64,000 nucleotides of DNA from Segatella copri DSM 18205 (lineage in GTDB: Bacteria; Bacteroidota; Bacteroidia; Bacteroidales; Bacteroidaceae), in the NCBI RefSeq assembly GCF_025151535.1, contig NZ_CP102288.1, positions 253,501 to 317,500 on the forward strand. The letters are read 5' to 3'. Position 1 is the first letter of the stretch. Each line of letters starts with the position of its first letter. The notes under the pieces are model-generated. The model did no database searches and was not told the DNA's origin. It saw only the letters and a program-made list of their open reading frames with translations. The position numbers and the translations under genes were made by a program. Positions 43,656-52,828 of this stretch are shown here, in pieces.

Positions 43656-44615
43656 TTAGATTTCCCATTGGTATGTGTCGTAGATGACCCCTCTTCCTCC
43701 GAATCCTTCCTTTTGGTGGATGAGATTCTTGTTGAGATACTTGCCCGCATCTTCTGTGGATTTGCCGAAGTCGAAGTATGGGACATTCCATGGGCATTTG
43801 TGGAGGATAAAGTCGAAGAGGGCATCCAAAGCTCCCAGTTCCTTGCCCAATTCGTTGGCAGCGATATACTGGGTATGAATTACTTGGGGGGTAGTATATA
43901 CGATGCTTCCACCAATAATCGTTTCATCTTTCTTTACCACAAAGCAGAGAATGTGGTCTGGAAAACGATGCATAAGTAATTGCAGTTCCTCTTTCGAGTG
44001 TACAGGATGAGTATTATGCCTCTGCCAAAGATTCTTGTCCAATAAATCCCAAAAGTCTGTGATGTCCTTTGGAAATTTTGTAAATCCAACACTTAGTCCA
44101 TGGCTCACAGCTTTCTTGATGCCTCTTCTTCTCTGCTCGCTGAATCGTAAGGGGGCATTGAGAAAAATGGTAGTGGAAATCTCTCTAGCTATCAACTTTG
44201 CCTTCCCAATATAGGAGAGAGCATAGAGGTCCTCTTCCGAAGGGATGCTCTGGTATATCCATGGCATTGCCTTGTAGATACATAACTGGAAATCATTTTG
44301 CAGGAGATAGTCCTTAAGAGCCTGAAAGATGTCGATGCAAACTTCTGCTGTTACCTTGGAACAAGTCAGTAAGCCTCCATACGTCAGTCCTTGGTGAGAA
44401 TAGAGAATCTTCTTGTCCTCATCCGCAGTTTCATTGGCAGGAAGAATGGCATACAAGCGTCCTTTATAATAGAACATCAAGGAATGGTCATGAAATCTGT
44501 CTTGATGATAGTCCATATAGTTTCTGTCGAAGAGGAAGGTGCCTTGTCTGGATTTCCAAACAAAGTTGTTCCATTCGGCAGCGTCTTTTGGGGTATATCT
44601 TTTGATTTCTATCAT
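43656..44615 (-). CDS. GNAT/FemAB-like acyltransferase
   Basis: 319 residues. The C-terminal half has the FemAB/GNAT-like pattern: CFVVKKDETIIGGSIVYTTP, then HTQYIAANELGKELGALDALF and FDFGKSTEDAGKYLNKNLIH. The N-terminal half resembles the matching first GNAT lobe (FVWKSRQGTFLFDRNYMDYH). Such proteins N-acylate amino sugars in O-antigen or capsule precursors. The start overlaps the FdtA-like gene by 4 bp, so it is the last gene of the operon and probably acylates the amino sugar derived from that branch. Confidence 0.82.
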   Translation of the reverse strand: MIEIKRYTPKDAAEWNNFVWKSRQGTFLFDRNYMDYHQDRFHDHSLMFYYKGRLYAILPANETADEDKKILYSHQGLTYGGLLTCSKVTAEVCIDIFQALKDYLLQNDFQLCIYKAMPWIYQSIPSEEDLYALSYIGKAKLIAREISTTIFLNAPLRFSEQRRRGIKKAVSHGLSVGFTKFPKDITDFWDLLDKNLWQRHNTHPVHSKEELQLLMHRFPDHILCFVVKKDETIIGGSIVYTTPQVIHTQYIAANELGKELGALDALFDFILHKCPWNVPYFDFGKSTEDAGKYLNKNLIHQKEGFGGRGVIYDTYQWEI

Positions 44616-45040
44616 GGCTCTGATGTTGTGCTATGTGTGGTATGGATGTATTTCAGAAATTCATCGTATTCATACAGATAGTCTTCTGGCTCATAAAGTT
44701 CAGAGGCAAGCACCAGGCATACGGCTCCCTCGGAGAAATCATCCAGTGTGCGCCATATCTCTGTGCCGAGATAGAGCCCCATGCCAGGATTGCTGAGCTG
44801 GTATTTCTTGGTCTCCTTGCCGTTGTCTAGGGATACGGTAAATGATCCATGCACGGCGATGATGACTTGCTGGAGCTTTTTGTGGGCATGACCGCCTCGG
44901 TTGCCACCCTGTGGCACATCGTATATCCAGTAGGCACGTTTCAAGTCGAAGGGAAGCTCGATGTTCTCCTCTGATACGGTCAGGTTGCCTCTAGGGTCGG
45001 ATATGGTATGTAATTTGATGATTCTACCTAATTCTTTCAT
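44612..45040 (-). CDS. FdtA/QdtA-like cupin, probable dTDP-4-keto-sugar 3,4-ketoisomerase
   Basis: 142 residues forming one cupin domain. RGGHAHKKLQQVIIAVHGSF carries the conserved His residues of sugar ketoisomerases, and LGTEIWRTLDDFSEGAVCLV matches the second strand set. These enzymes convert dTDP-4-keto-6-deoxyglucose to the 3-keto sugar, which a transaminase then aminates to dTDP-Fuc3N or Qui3N. No transaminase is adjacent, which is odd; it may lie elsewhere. The downstream GNAT gene overlaps by 4 bp and is a natural N-acyltransferase partner. Confidence 0.86.
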   Translation of the reverse strand: MKELGRIIKLHTISDPRGNLTVSEENIELPFDLKRAYWIYDVPQGGNRGGHAHKKLQQVIIAVHGSFTVSLDNGKETKKYQLSNPGMGLYLGTEIWRTLDDFSEGAVCLVLASELYEPEDYLYEYDEFLKYIHTTHSTTSEP

Positions 45041-45088
45041 AAAGTTGTATTCTTTTATTTGATAACGCTCTTTTTCTTATTTTATTGC

Positions 45089-45994
45089 TTATTGCTGATC
45101 CTTCTTGGGCAACTTGATGCTGGCATTGAACTTACGATGGCTCATTTCCTTCTTAATTTCCTTGGAGTAGAGGCTTGCACCTTCACGGTTCAGATGGTTG
45201 GCATTGTGGAATAATGCCCTGTGATGGGTGTAGGCAGTGTCGCAATAATGGTTAAGGAATGGGATGCCTTCCTGTTGGCAGATAAGCTTGAACCTGCGAA
45301 ATACTGAGTCGCTTTGGTAGGATAGCTGTGGCGATGCTGTGAATATGAGGCTGGTATGGCTCCTTTTGCATTCGGCTATCAACTTGTGCAGATATTCATA
45401 TTTCTTTCTGTCGTGTTTGTTTTGGGGTAAGGTCTCCTTCTCGATGGCTTGGCATCCCTCGTAGGGAGAGTAACCCTTGGTATAGCTCATGGCTGGATGA
45501 CGCCAGTCGGCAAGCAGCTTGAGTAACCTCGAATTATACTGATAGAAAGGAAAGAGCATCTTGATGCGCTCGGTGGAGTCCACGTCCCAGAAAATCTCTC
45601 GTATGCCTGGTCGGTGGTAATAGGGGCGCAGGTTGGTGAGATAGGTACTGTTGTCATCTTGCAGCAGGTCATAGTCTGGTTCTACATCGTAGATGAGCAT
45701 GTGGGGCATGCGTCTTTGCTTGAGTAGTTGCAGTCTGCCCATGCTGAAGATGATGCCCATGCGGTCTTCTCCCACATTATAATAGTTGCCCAAGATGTCT
45801 GGGTCGTAGTGATGCAAGGCTCTCGACGACCCCATGATGATGGAGTCGGCTATCAGCTCATTGTGGATATAGCGCATCCTGCCGCTCTCGCCTTTTACCT
45901 GAAGGTCGAGATAACGAAAGGTTTGTGCCGTGATGATATATATGATGGTCAGCAAGATAAGAAAGACCATGATTTTACTTAAGAACTTTTTCAT
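45089..45994 (-). CDS. Membrane-anchored SGNH-like hydrolase, probable acyl-transfer partner of MBOAT
   Basis: 301 residues. One N-terminal membrane helix (IMVFLILLTIIYIITA) leaves a periplasmic domain. IIMGSSRALHHYDP resembles SGNH block I, with Ser57 in the nucleophile position. Near the C-terminus, FHNANHLNREGASLYS resembles block V, with Asn in place of the usual Asp before His. The arrangement matches AlgX/DltD-type proteins that take an acyl group from an MBOAT protein and put it on a glycan. The MBOAT gene is directly upstream, separated by a short repeat array. Function is inferred from motifs and context. Confidence 0.75.
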   Translation of the reverse strand: MKKFLSKIMVFLILLTIIYIITAQTFRYLDLQVKGESGRMRYIHNELIADSIIMGSSRALHHYDPDILGNYYNVGEDRMGIIFSMGRLQLLKQRRMPHMLIYDVEPDYDLLQDDNSTYLTNLRPYYHRPGIREIFWDVDSTERIKMLFPFYQYNSRLLKLLADWRHPAMSYTKGYSPYEGCQAIEKETLPQNKHDRKKYEYLHKLIAECKRSHTSLIFTASPQLSYQSDSVFRRFKLICQQEGIPFLNHYCDTAYTHHRALFHNANHLNREGASLYSKEIKKEMSHRKFNASIKLPKKDQQ

Positions 45995-45995
45995 A

Positions 45996-46044
45996 TTTCA
46001 GCTTACGATTTGTTTCAACTTACGTTTATTTCAGCTTACGATTT
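45996..46044 (-). repeat. Three 16-17 bp tandem repeats between the MBOAT and SGNH genes
   Basis: TTTCAGCTTACGATTT occurs at 45996-46011 and 46029-46044, with a variant TTTCAACTTACGTTTA at 46013-46028. The last copy covers the MBOAT stop codon, so the intergenic gap seems to have grown by duplication of the gene end. Confidence 0.75.
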
Positions 46045-47467
46045 AGAAACCTGCGTAGATGAATTGCCCCGAATCGAATACACCGAAGAGGAAGATGCTG
46101 GTAGTTACCACGACGTATGTACACCATCTCACCCAGAGCTTCGGATGATGGAATGGATTTTGACCTGGGGTTACTTCAACGATGAGATCTTTGGCGAATA
46201 CCATCAAGATGAATAAGAGGATGAATTTTTCAAATACCCAGAAGTTCATGTCTTGCTCAGTGAATATCTTGCCGATTACATGGAAGGCATCGCCCACGCT
46301 TGGCATTCGGAAGAATATCCATAGGAAGTTGATGAGCAGGAAGTTGATGAGGATGCTTATTCCTCTCCTCATTCTCTGCCTAACTTTGTGCTCGGTATTT
46401 CTACTCTCTTTGGTGAAGCTTAGCATCTTCTCCATCACTTGGAAGAATCCGTGAAGAACTCCCCAAAGTATGAAGGTCCAGTTAGCCCCATGCCAAATGC
46501 CACTGATGAGGAAGGTGATAATGATGTTGAGATAGGTTCTCCCCTTGCTGCATCTGTTTCCGCCTATGGGGATGTAGATGTAATCGCGCAGCCATTGGGA
46601 GAGACTGATGTGCCAACGATGCCAAAAGTCGGTGACGCTATGGGCAAAGTAGGGATTGTGGAAATTCTGTTGCAAGCGGATGCCGAGCATGGAAGCCGAA
46701 CCGATGGCTATGAGAGAGTAGCCGGCAAAGTCGGTGTATAGTTGGATGGAATAGAGGACGGAGGCTGCCAGCAGTTCTGATCCACTGTGCTGCATATAGC
46801 CATCCAGCACGGGATTCACGTAGAGCAAGAGACGGTCGGCAATAACCGTCTTCAAGAACATACCCCACACTATCATCTTGGCACCATTTGCCAACTGCTG
46901 ATAGTTAGGACGCACCAGCTGGCTCAGTTGGCATCTCAGGGCATCGTATCGGTTGATAGGACCTGCCGTGATGGATGGGAAGAAGGATATATAGAGCATG
47001 TAGGTGGGCAGATGATGCTCTGCTTGATACTTATCTCTGTAAACATCGAAGAGATAACTCAATGCCTGAAAGGTGAAGAAAGAGATACCCAGTGGTACTA
47101 TGAGGGTATGGTGAGATGAGAGGCTATCCATGTAGAGCACCTCTGTGAGGATAAAGTCTGTATATTTGTAGAAGAGCAGGGGGAGGGTGGTGAGAAGGGC
47201 TCCTAAATAAACAATGAGTTTGCTTCTGTTGTTTGAGGTGCTGTTTGTTCTCTCCTTTCCCTTATTTCTTTCTATCAATAGAGCGGAAGTATATGAGATG
47301 AGTGTTACCACCAAAAGTATAGCTGCCAATGACTGGTTGTAATAGTAGTATAGGGCATAGGAAATCGCCAACAAAAAATACTTTTTGATGGCTTCCTTCT
47401 TGATGGCATGGAGCAGCAAGAAGAGGAAGGGAAATAAGGTGATGTATAGAAATGAATTGTAAATCAT
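46043..47467 (-). CDS. MBOAT-family O-acyltransferase (AlgI/DltB-like)
   Basis: 474 residues with about ten to eleven membrane helices. The catalytic His is in SGIWHGANWTFILWG (about residue 330). FFPSITAGPINRYDAL and FWHRWHISLSQWLRDYIYIP are the conserved AlgI/DltB blocks. Such proteins pass acetyl or alanyl groups across the inner membrane to an acceptor protein; the SGNH-like gene next door is a suitable acceptor. Together with the FdtA-like and GNAT genes this suggests decoration of a surface polysaccharide. Acyl donor and glycan are unknown. Confidence 0.9.
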   Translation of the reverse strand: MIYNSFLYITLFPFLFLLLHAIKKEAIKKYFLLAISYALYYYYNQSLAAILLVVTLISYTSALLIERNKGKERTNSTSNNRSKLIVYLGALLTTLPLLFYKYTDFILTEVLYMDSLSSHHTLIVPLGISFFTFQALSYLFDVYRDKYQAEHHLPTYMLYISFFPSITAGPINRYDALRCQLSQLVRPNYQQLANGAKMIVWGMFLKTVIADRLLLYVNPVLDGYMQHSGSELLAASVLYSIQLYTDFAGYSLIAIGSASMLGIRLQQNFHNPYFAHSVTDFWHRWHISLSQWLRDYIYIPIGGNRCSKGRTYLNIIITFLISGIWHGANWTFILWGVLHGFFQVMEKMLSFTKESRNTEHKVRQRMRRGISILINFLLINFLWIFFRMPSVGDAFHVIGKIFTEQDMNFWVFEKFILLFILMVFAKDLIVEVTPGQNPFHHPKLWVRWCTYVVVTTSIFLFGVFDSGQFIYAGF

Positions 47468-47516
47468 TGGAATAGTGTGGGCGAGTTTTCAATAAAAGAA
47501 GTACAGAAAACGAACT

Positions 47517-47536
47517 GTTAACTGTTAACAGTTAAC
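47517..47536. terminator. Palindromic hairpin downstream of purT
   Basis: A perfect 20-bp palindrome made of GTTAACTGTT and AACAGTTAAC. The flanks extend the dyad (ACAGAAA ... TTTCTGT). On the minus strand a T-rich tail follows, consistent with a purT terminator. Confidence 0.5.
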
Positions 47537-47613
47537 TTTTCGCTTTCTGTATTCTTTGTTGCTGGGCAGGTAACAAATCTGCCCTCTCGGTATTTTTTAA
47601 TGGGGGATGATGT

Positions 47614-48795
47614 CTATTTCTTCATGTATGGGTCGGTTCCCAATACAGTCTTTGCCAGGCGCTTTGCCTTGTCGCGGAGCTGGTTGAGGTCATCGCCCTT
47701 CTCGCCGTAGCAGAGTACGACGCCCATGCGGCGGCCTACGTGAGCCTCTGGCTTGCCGAAGATACGGATGCGGGTGTGGTCTTCCTTCAGCGCATCGAGC
47801 ATATTGTAGTTTAATGGCTCGGTGCTTTCCTCTGGCGAGAGGATGACGGCAGAACAGCCGATGTGCTCCAGATGGATTCCGGCGATAGGCAAGCCCATCA
47901 CAGCACGGAAGTGGAGCTCAAACTCGCTCAGGTTGGTGGTGTGACCGAGGGTTACCATACCTGTATCATGTGGACGAGGACTCAACTCAGAGAAGATAAC
48001 CTCGCCCTGCTTGCTCAGGAAGAACTCTACGCCCCAGAGACCGGCACCTGTCAATGCCTTGGTTACTTCACCTGCAATGTGCTCAGCCTTCTTCAAAGCC
48101 TCTTCAGGAATCTGGAATGGCTGCCAGCTCTCGCGGTAGTCGCCGCCCTTCTGTACGTGGCCGATAGGTGGACAGAAGAGGGTAGGACCGTCTTTCTGGG
48201 TGACGGTGAGGAGGGTGAACTCAGAATCGAAGTCGATAAATTCCTCGATGATTACTTCCTTCACGTCGCCACGACCTTCTTCCATTGCCTCCTTGTAAGC
48301 CTCCTTCAGTTCATCATCGTTGTGAACATAGCTCTGACCATGGCCACTTGAACTCATCAGAGGTTTCACTACGCATGGGAAACCGATTTCATCGGCAGCG
48401 TTCTTAAACTCCTCGAAGGTCTTGGCATAGAAATACTTGGCGGTTCGCAGACCCAGTTCCTTGGCGGCAAGGTCGCGGATGGCACGGCGGTTCATGGTGT
48501 AGTTTACGGCACGTGCAGAAGGCACAACCTGGATGCCCTCCTTCTCGAAGTCGAAGAGTCGCTCGGTGCGGATAGCTTCAATCTCAGGCACGATGATGTC
48601 TGGGTGATGTTTCTCTACCACTGCGGTCAATGCGTCGCCATCGAGCATCGAGAATACTTCCCGCTCGTCGGCTACCTGCATGGCTGGTGCATTGTCATAC
48701 TTGTCGCAAGCGATGACGTACTGTCCTGCTCGCTTTGCGGCGATGGTAAATTCTTTGCCCAGTTCGCCTGAGCCCAAAAGCATAATCTTCTTCAT
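47614..48795 (-). CDS. purT: Formate-dependent phosphoribosylglycinamide formyltransferase
   Basis: 393 residues of the ATP-grasp family, normal length for PurT. It forms formyl-GAR in purine synthesis from formate and ATP. Key segments are [20 protein letters not shown] at the N-terminus, [16 protein letters not shown] in the ATP-binding loop, [20 protein letters not shown] and [20 protein letters not shown]. In anaerobic gut bacteria formate use is plausible. It lies 54 bp after the cytidylate-kinase-like gene on the same strand. Confidence 0.96.
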   Translation of the reverse strand: MKKIMLLGSGELGKEFTIAAKRAGQYVIACDKYDNAPAMQVADEREVFSMLDGDALTAVVEKHHPDIIVPEIEAIRTERLFDFEKEGIQVVPSARAVNYTMNRRAIRDLAAKELGLRTAKYFYAKTFEEFKNAADEIGFPCVVKPLMSSSGHGQSYVHNDDELKEAYKEAMEEGRGDVKEVIIEEFIDFDSEFTLLTVTQKDGPTLFCPPIGHVQKGGDYRESWQPFQIPEEALKKAEHIAGEVTKALTGAGLWGVEFFLSKQGEVIFSELSPRPHDTGMVTLGHTTNLSEFELHFRAVMGLPIAGIHLEHIGCSAVILSPEESTEPLNYNMLDALKEDHTRIRIFGKPEAHVGRRMGVVLCYGEKGDDLNQLRDKAKRLAKTVLGTDPYMKK

Positions 48796-48849
48796 TTATA
48801 TGATGTTTTATATTTTATGTCCCTAAAATTAATCCCTAATCACTAATAA

Positions 48850-49473
48850 TTAATCACTAAGTCCGAACTTCTTTCTGATAAATTCTGCGATAAACTTCTC
48901 TGTTTCTTCGATTCCCAGATGGCTGCTGTTGATGCAGAGGTCGTAGCTCTCGCTGTGTCCCCACTTCTTGCCTGTATAGTAATCGTAGTAAGAGGCGCGC
49001 TGCTCCTCGTGGCTTTCGATAAACTTGCGGGCGCTGGCTCTGTCGATGTCCTTTCGCTTGCATACTGCCTTGATGCGGTCGTCGATATTGGCGGTGATGA
49101 AGATATTGATCACGTTCTTGTAATCACGCAGCACATAGTCGGCGGTTCTGCCCACAAACACGCAGTTGCCCTCATCGGCAGCCTTTCTGATGGCGTCGCT
49201 CTGGAACTTGTACAGACCTTCCTGCGAGAAGTCGTTGTGATAGAAATTGTTATCGCTCAGGAAGGGCAGATGGGTATGGAAGAGAGACTTGAAGAATCCC
49301 TTCTGCTCATCGTTCTGCTCGAAGAATTTCTCAGAGAATCCGCTCTCCTTGGCTGCCAGGTTCAGCAGCTCCCGGTCGTAGCATTTGCAACCGAAATCCT
49401 CCGCCAATTTCTCGGCGATGATATGGCCGCCGCTTCCTATCTGGCGACCCACGTTTATGATAATCTTATTCAT
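48850..49473 (-). CDS. Cytidylate-kinase-like family protein (second, divergent copy)
   Basis: 207 residues. The N-terminal P-loop is degenerate: INVGRQIGSGGHIIAEKLAE lacks the GKS/T Lys of a true Walker A. ECFVGRTAD-like GNCVFVGRTADYVLRDYKNV and FITANIDDRIKAVCKRKDI follow the cytidylate-kinase-like pattern. The bona fide cmk is at 20908-21600, so this paralogue probably has another, unknown substrate. It sits between a MATE exporter and purT, which does not reveal its role. Confidence 0.85.
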   Translation of the reverse strand: MNKIIINVGRQIGSGGHIIAEKLAEDFGCKCYDRELLNLAAKESGFSEKFFEQNDEQKGFFKSLFHTHLPFLSDNNFYHNDFSQEGLYKFQSDAIRKAADEGNCVFVGRTADYVLRDYKNVINIFITANIDDRIKAVCKRKDIDRASARKFIESHEEQRASYYDYYTGKKWGHSESYDLCINSSHLGIEETEKFIAEFIRKKFGLSD

Positions 49474-49532
49474 AATTTATAATTTATATTTTATAGTTTA
49501 TAGGGCAATCTTGCTAAACGGCAAAGCTGCTA

Positions 49533-50906
49533 TTAACTATTAACTTTTAGCTGTTCTTGGTGTTGTCTTTTCAGCTTGTTCATGTACCACATCATTACGA
49601 CTCCGGCGATGACTGCGGCAGCGAAGTCGGAGATAGGCATACTGTACCATACGCCGTCGATATCCCAGATCATCGGCAGAAAAGCCAGGAGCGGCAGAAG
49701 GATGAGCAACTGTCTCGACAAGGAGAGGAAGATACTGATCTTCACCTTTCCGATGCACTGGAAGAAGTTGGTGATAACCATCTGGAATCCGATGACCGGG
49801 AAGCAGAACATCACCACTCTGATAGCCTTGATGCCCAGGTCTATCAGATGCTTGTCGGTAGTAAACATTCTCGCGCAGTAGTAAGGCAGGAACATCGCTA
49901 TCAGCCAGCCTACCACCATGATGGCGGTGGCAGCAATGATGCTCAGGTTCAAGACGCGCATCAGACGGTCCAGTTTCTGGGCGCCATAGTTGTAGCCGGC
50001 AATAGGCTGCATTCCCTGGTTAATACCAAACACGAACATGATGAACACCATCGCAATACCGTTGGCTATTCCGTAAGCTCCCACGGAGAGGTCGCCTCCG
50101 AATTTCACCAGCTGGTTGTTGATGAAGATGACGATGATGCAGGCGCACACGTTCATCAGGAAAGGCGAAATGCCGATGGAAAGGATTTTGTCCACGAGCT
50201 TTCTCTTCAGTTTATAGATGCCTTTCTTCATGTGGAGCAGCTCGTTCTTGTTGCTGAAGAGCTTGAACTGCCAGCACAGCGCCATCAGCTGCGATAGGAT
50301 GGTGGCGATGGCGGCTCCCTGTATTCCCCATTTGAAGACGAGGATGAAGAGCGCATCCAATATCACGTTCATTACCACCGTGAAGATGGTGGCGTACATC
50401 GCCTGCTTCGGCTTGCTTGCCACCCTGAGCAGGGAGTTCATGCCGAAATACATGTGGCTCACCACATTGCCCAGCAGGATGATAACCATATACTCATGTG
50501 CATAGATGAGCGTCTGGTCGCTGGCTCCGAAGAATCTCAGGATAGGGTCGAGGAAGAGCAGACAGATGATGCTCAGTACGATACCGATGATGAGATTCAG
50601 TGAAATCGTGTTACCCAGAATGTTTTGCGCTGTGGCATAATCTTTTTGTCCCAACTTCACGCTGATGGCGGTAGACGCTCCTACGCCCACACCGGCTCCG
50701 AAGGCGGCGGTGAGGTTCATGAAGGGGAAGGTGATGGCGAGACCTGAAATGGCCATGGCTCCCACACCCTGACCGATGAATACACGGTCTACGATGTTGT
50801 AGAGTGAGGATGCGGTCATCGCAATCATCGCTGGCAGGGCGTACTGAACGAGCAGCTTGCCCACCGGCTTCGTTCCTAATTCTAATGTCGCTTGTTTATT
50901 TTCCAT
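49533..50906 (-). CDS. MATE-family multidrug/metabolite exporter
   Basis: 457 residues with twelve predicted helices in two bundles. The N-terminal segment KLLVQYALPAMIAMTASSLY and VDRVFIGQGVGAMAISGLAI are typical of the MepA/NorM-type MATE group; FGINQGMQPIAGYNYGAQKL marks the second bundle. These proteins export cationic compounds using Na+ or H+ gradients; the substrate is not predictable. Promoter -7 box is about 72 bp upstream. Confidence 0.94.
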   Translation of the reverse strand: MENKQATLELGTKPVGKLLVQYALPAMIAMTASSLYNIVDRVFIGQGVGAMAISGLAITFPFMNLTAAFGAGVGVGASTAISVKLGQKDYATAQNILGNTISLNLIIGIVLSIICLLFLDPILRFFGASDQTLIYAHEYMVIILLGNVVSHMYFGMNSLLRVASKPKQAMYATIFTVVMNVILDALFILVFKWGIQGAAIATILSQLMALCWQFKLFSNKNELLHMKKGIYKLKRKLVDKILSIGISPFLMNVCACIIVIFINNQLVKFGGDLSVGAYGIANGIAMVFIMFVFGINQGMQPIAGYNYGAQKLDRLMRVLNLSIIAATAIMVVGWLIAMFLPYYCARMFTTDKHLIDLGIKAIRVVMFCFPVIGFQMVITNFFQCIGKVKISIFLSLSRQLLILLPLLAFLPMIWDIDGVWYSMPISDFAAAVIAGVVMMWYMNKLKRQHQEQLKVNS

Positions 50907-50978
50907 TTATATCTGTTTTTTCCTCATAGACGCTCGCTCAGCTTCTTTCAGAATGCAATTGCAGCGGCTACTTGTCTG

Positions 50979-50986
50979 CAAAAGTA
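50979..50986 (-). promoter_or_regulatory. -7 promoter element for the MATE gene
   Basis: Minus-strand TACTTTTG, matching TAnnTTTG, 73 bp before the MATE start codon. Confidence 0.55.
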
Positions 50987-51081
50987 CAAAAAATATCTGA
51001 TACCTTATTATATATATGAGAAAAACTTGCATTTCATGATAAAAACTTCCCTTTTCCTTTGGCGTTTTCGTACAATTTCTG

Positions 51082-51089
51082 TACTTTTG
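51082..51089 (+). promoter_or_regulatory. -7 promoter element for the S8 protease gene
   Basis: TACTTTTG matches TAnnTTTG. It lies about 90 bp before the chosen ATG at 51180. Confidence 0.55.
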
Positions 51090-51179
51090 CACTTCAGAAT
51101 AAACAATTCAACTGATTAATAAATGCAATACAAAAATATTGCAGCAACAACAATAACAAACCGGACTACCGATATAATG

Positions 51180-52631
51180 ATGAAAAAATATTTGATGCTT
51201 TATGCATTTTTAATGACCGCTCTTTCTTTGTTTGCTCGCGAAGACAGGGTTAGCAATTTTGAGCAACTGATGCGGTTGCCCCGCATCACCGAAACCGATA
51301 TGGTGTCGTATCCGGGAGGCAAGTGTATGATGTATCGTCTTTATCTCAGAGACAAAGACCTCAGTCACACTCCCTTTTCGGTAAGTCGCCCTGCAGATTT
51401 TCTCTCTCCCCGTTCCATAGAGCGCAGAAAGAGACAGAATCTGCCCATCGATGTTACCGATTTGCCTGTGGCTCCTGCTTATGAGCAGGCTGTAAGCGAG
51501 GCAGGCATCGAGATTGTGGGCAAGAGCAAGTGGAACAATACCCTGCTGGTCCGCATTCATAAGGAGAAGGAACTACGGAAACTGGATGAACTCGATTTCA
51601 TCACCCGGAAGATGAAGGTCTTCTCTGCTCCCGATTCTGTCAGTCAGCGCGTCAGAAGTAGCGTTCGCAGGGGATTGAACGATTGGACTGGTGGAGTAGG
51701 CGAATATGGTGCTGCCGATGCGCAGATTCAGTCGCTCAACGGCAAGCGGCTGCATGGAACCGGACATTTGGGCAGAGGAATGATGATTGCTGTCTTCGAC
51801 GGCGGATTCATGAATGTGGATAAGATTCCGGCGCTGCATAATATCAGATTGGCGGGCATTAGGGACTTTGTGGTTCCTCAATCCAAGAATGTTTTTGCCG
51901 AGATGGAGCATGGAACGATGGTGCTTTCTACGATGGCTGCCAACGAACCCGAAAGATTCGTGGGAGTGGCGCCTGAGGCTCAATATCTGTTGGTGCGCTG
52001 TGAAGATGAGCGCACAGAGAGTCTGGCAGAAGAGGATTACTGGGCTTTTGCGGCTGAATATGCTGACAGTTGCGGCGTGGATGTCATCAACTCTTCGTTA
52101 GGCTATCATGGCTTCGATGATGCGTCTACCAACCATCATTATTATGAGCAGGACGGCAATTCTACCCTCATCTCCCGCACCGCTTCGATGTGTGCTGACA
52201 AGGGAATCATCTGTGTCAATTCTGCAGGAAACGACGGAATGGGAAGCTGGAAGAAAATCAATTTCCCTGCCGATGCACGCAATATCCTTACCGTGGGCAG
52301 CGTAAACGAAATGGGCGAGAATGCGGCTTTCAGTGCCGTGGGACCTACTGCTGACGGCAGAATCAAGCCTGATGTGATGGCTTACGGAAGTCCTACCTGT
52401 GTGATTACGGGCCGTGGAAATATCATCAATGATAACGGAACGTCTTTCTCATCTCCGCTCATCGCCGGAATGGTAGCGTGTCTCTGGCAGGCTTTGCCTC
52501 AGAAGACGGCTAAGCAGATTATGAAACTCGTGAGATTGGCTGGTAATAATCAGCATCATCCCGATAATGTATTCGGATATGGTGTGCCTGATTTCTGGAA
52601 GGCTTATCAGACGGGAAAAGCGATTAAGTAG
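51180..52631 (+). CDS. Exported subtilisin-like (S8) serine protease
   Basis: 483 residues. The ATG at 51180 (or 51177) starts a signal peptide (MKKYLMLYAFLMTALSLFA); an ATG at 51123 would put 19 polar residues before it and is rejected. The catalytic triad is complete: Asp207 in IAVFDGG, His244 in MEHGTMV and Ser422 in NGTSFSSPLIAGM. A pro-region of about 180 residues precedes the Asp. NSAGNDG is the oxyanion-hole Asn region. No T9SS sorting domain is visible at the C-terminus, so it is probably periplasmic or outer-membrane bound. It stands alone. Confidence 0.93.
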   Translation: MKKYLMLYAFLMTALSLFAREDRVSNFEQLMRLPRITETDMVSYPGGKCMMYRLYLRDKDLSHTPFSVSRPADFLSPRSIERRKRQNLPIDVTDLPVAPAYEQAVSEAGIEIVGKSKWNNTLLVRIHKEKELRKLDELDFITRKMKVFSAPDSVSQRVRSSVRRGLNDWTGGVGEYGAADAQIQSLNGKRLHGTGHLGRGMMIAVFDGGFMNVDKIPALHNIRLAGIRDFVVPQSKNVFAEMEHGTMVLSTMAANEPERFVGVAPEAQYLLVRCEDERTESLAEEDYWAFAAEYADSCGVDVINSSLGYHGFDDASTNHHYYEQDGNSTLISRTASMCADKGIICVNSAGNDGMGSWKKINFPADARNILTVGSVNEMGENAAFSAVGPTADGRIKPDVMAYGSPTCVITGRGNIINDNGTSFSSPLIAGMVACLWQALPQKTAKQIMKLVRLAGNNQHHPDNVFGYGVPDFWKAYQTGKAIK

Positions 52632-52820
52632 GCACGGAGAAAAATAAGGCACGGAGAAAAAATAAGGCACGGAGAAAAAAGAATAAGGCACGGATTACAC
52701 GGATTACACGGAGGCTCGCGCCCTTGTTTTCTGATAAAAAATCCGTGTAATCCGTGTAATCCGTGCCTAAAAAAACGTGCCTAAAAAAATCCCGTGCCTA
52801 AAAAAATCAGTGCCAAAAAT
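52631..52820. repeat. Mirrored repeat block before xseA
   Basis: Four GGCACGGA units start at 52631, 52648, 52666 and 52687. A perfect 27-bp inverted repeat (52686-52712 with 52742-52768, core CACGGATTACACGGATTACA) forms the centre. On the right the motif appears reversed as CGTGCCTAAAAAAA three times and AGTGCC once. The whole block is a large imperfect palindrome ending 17 bp before the xseA ATG. Confidence 0.85.
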
Positions 52821-52828
52821 ATAAGAGT

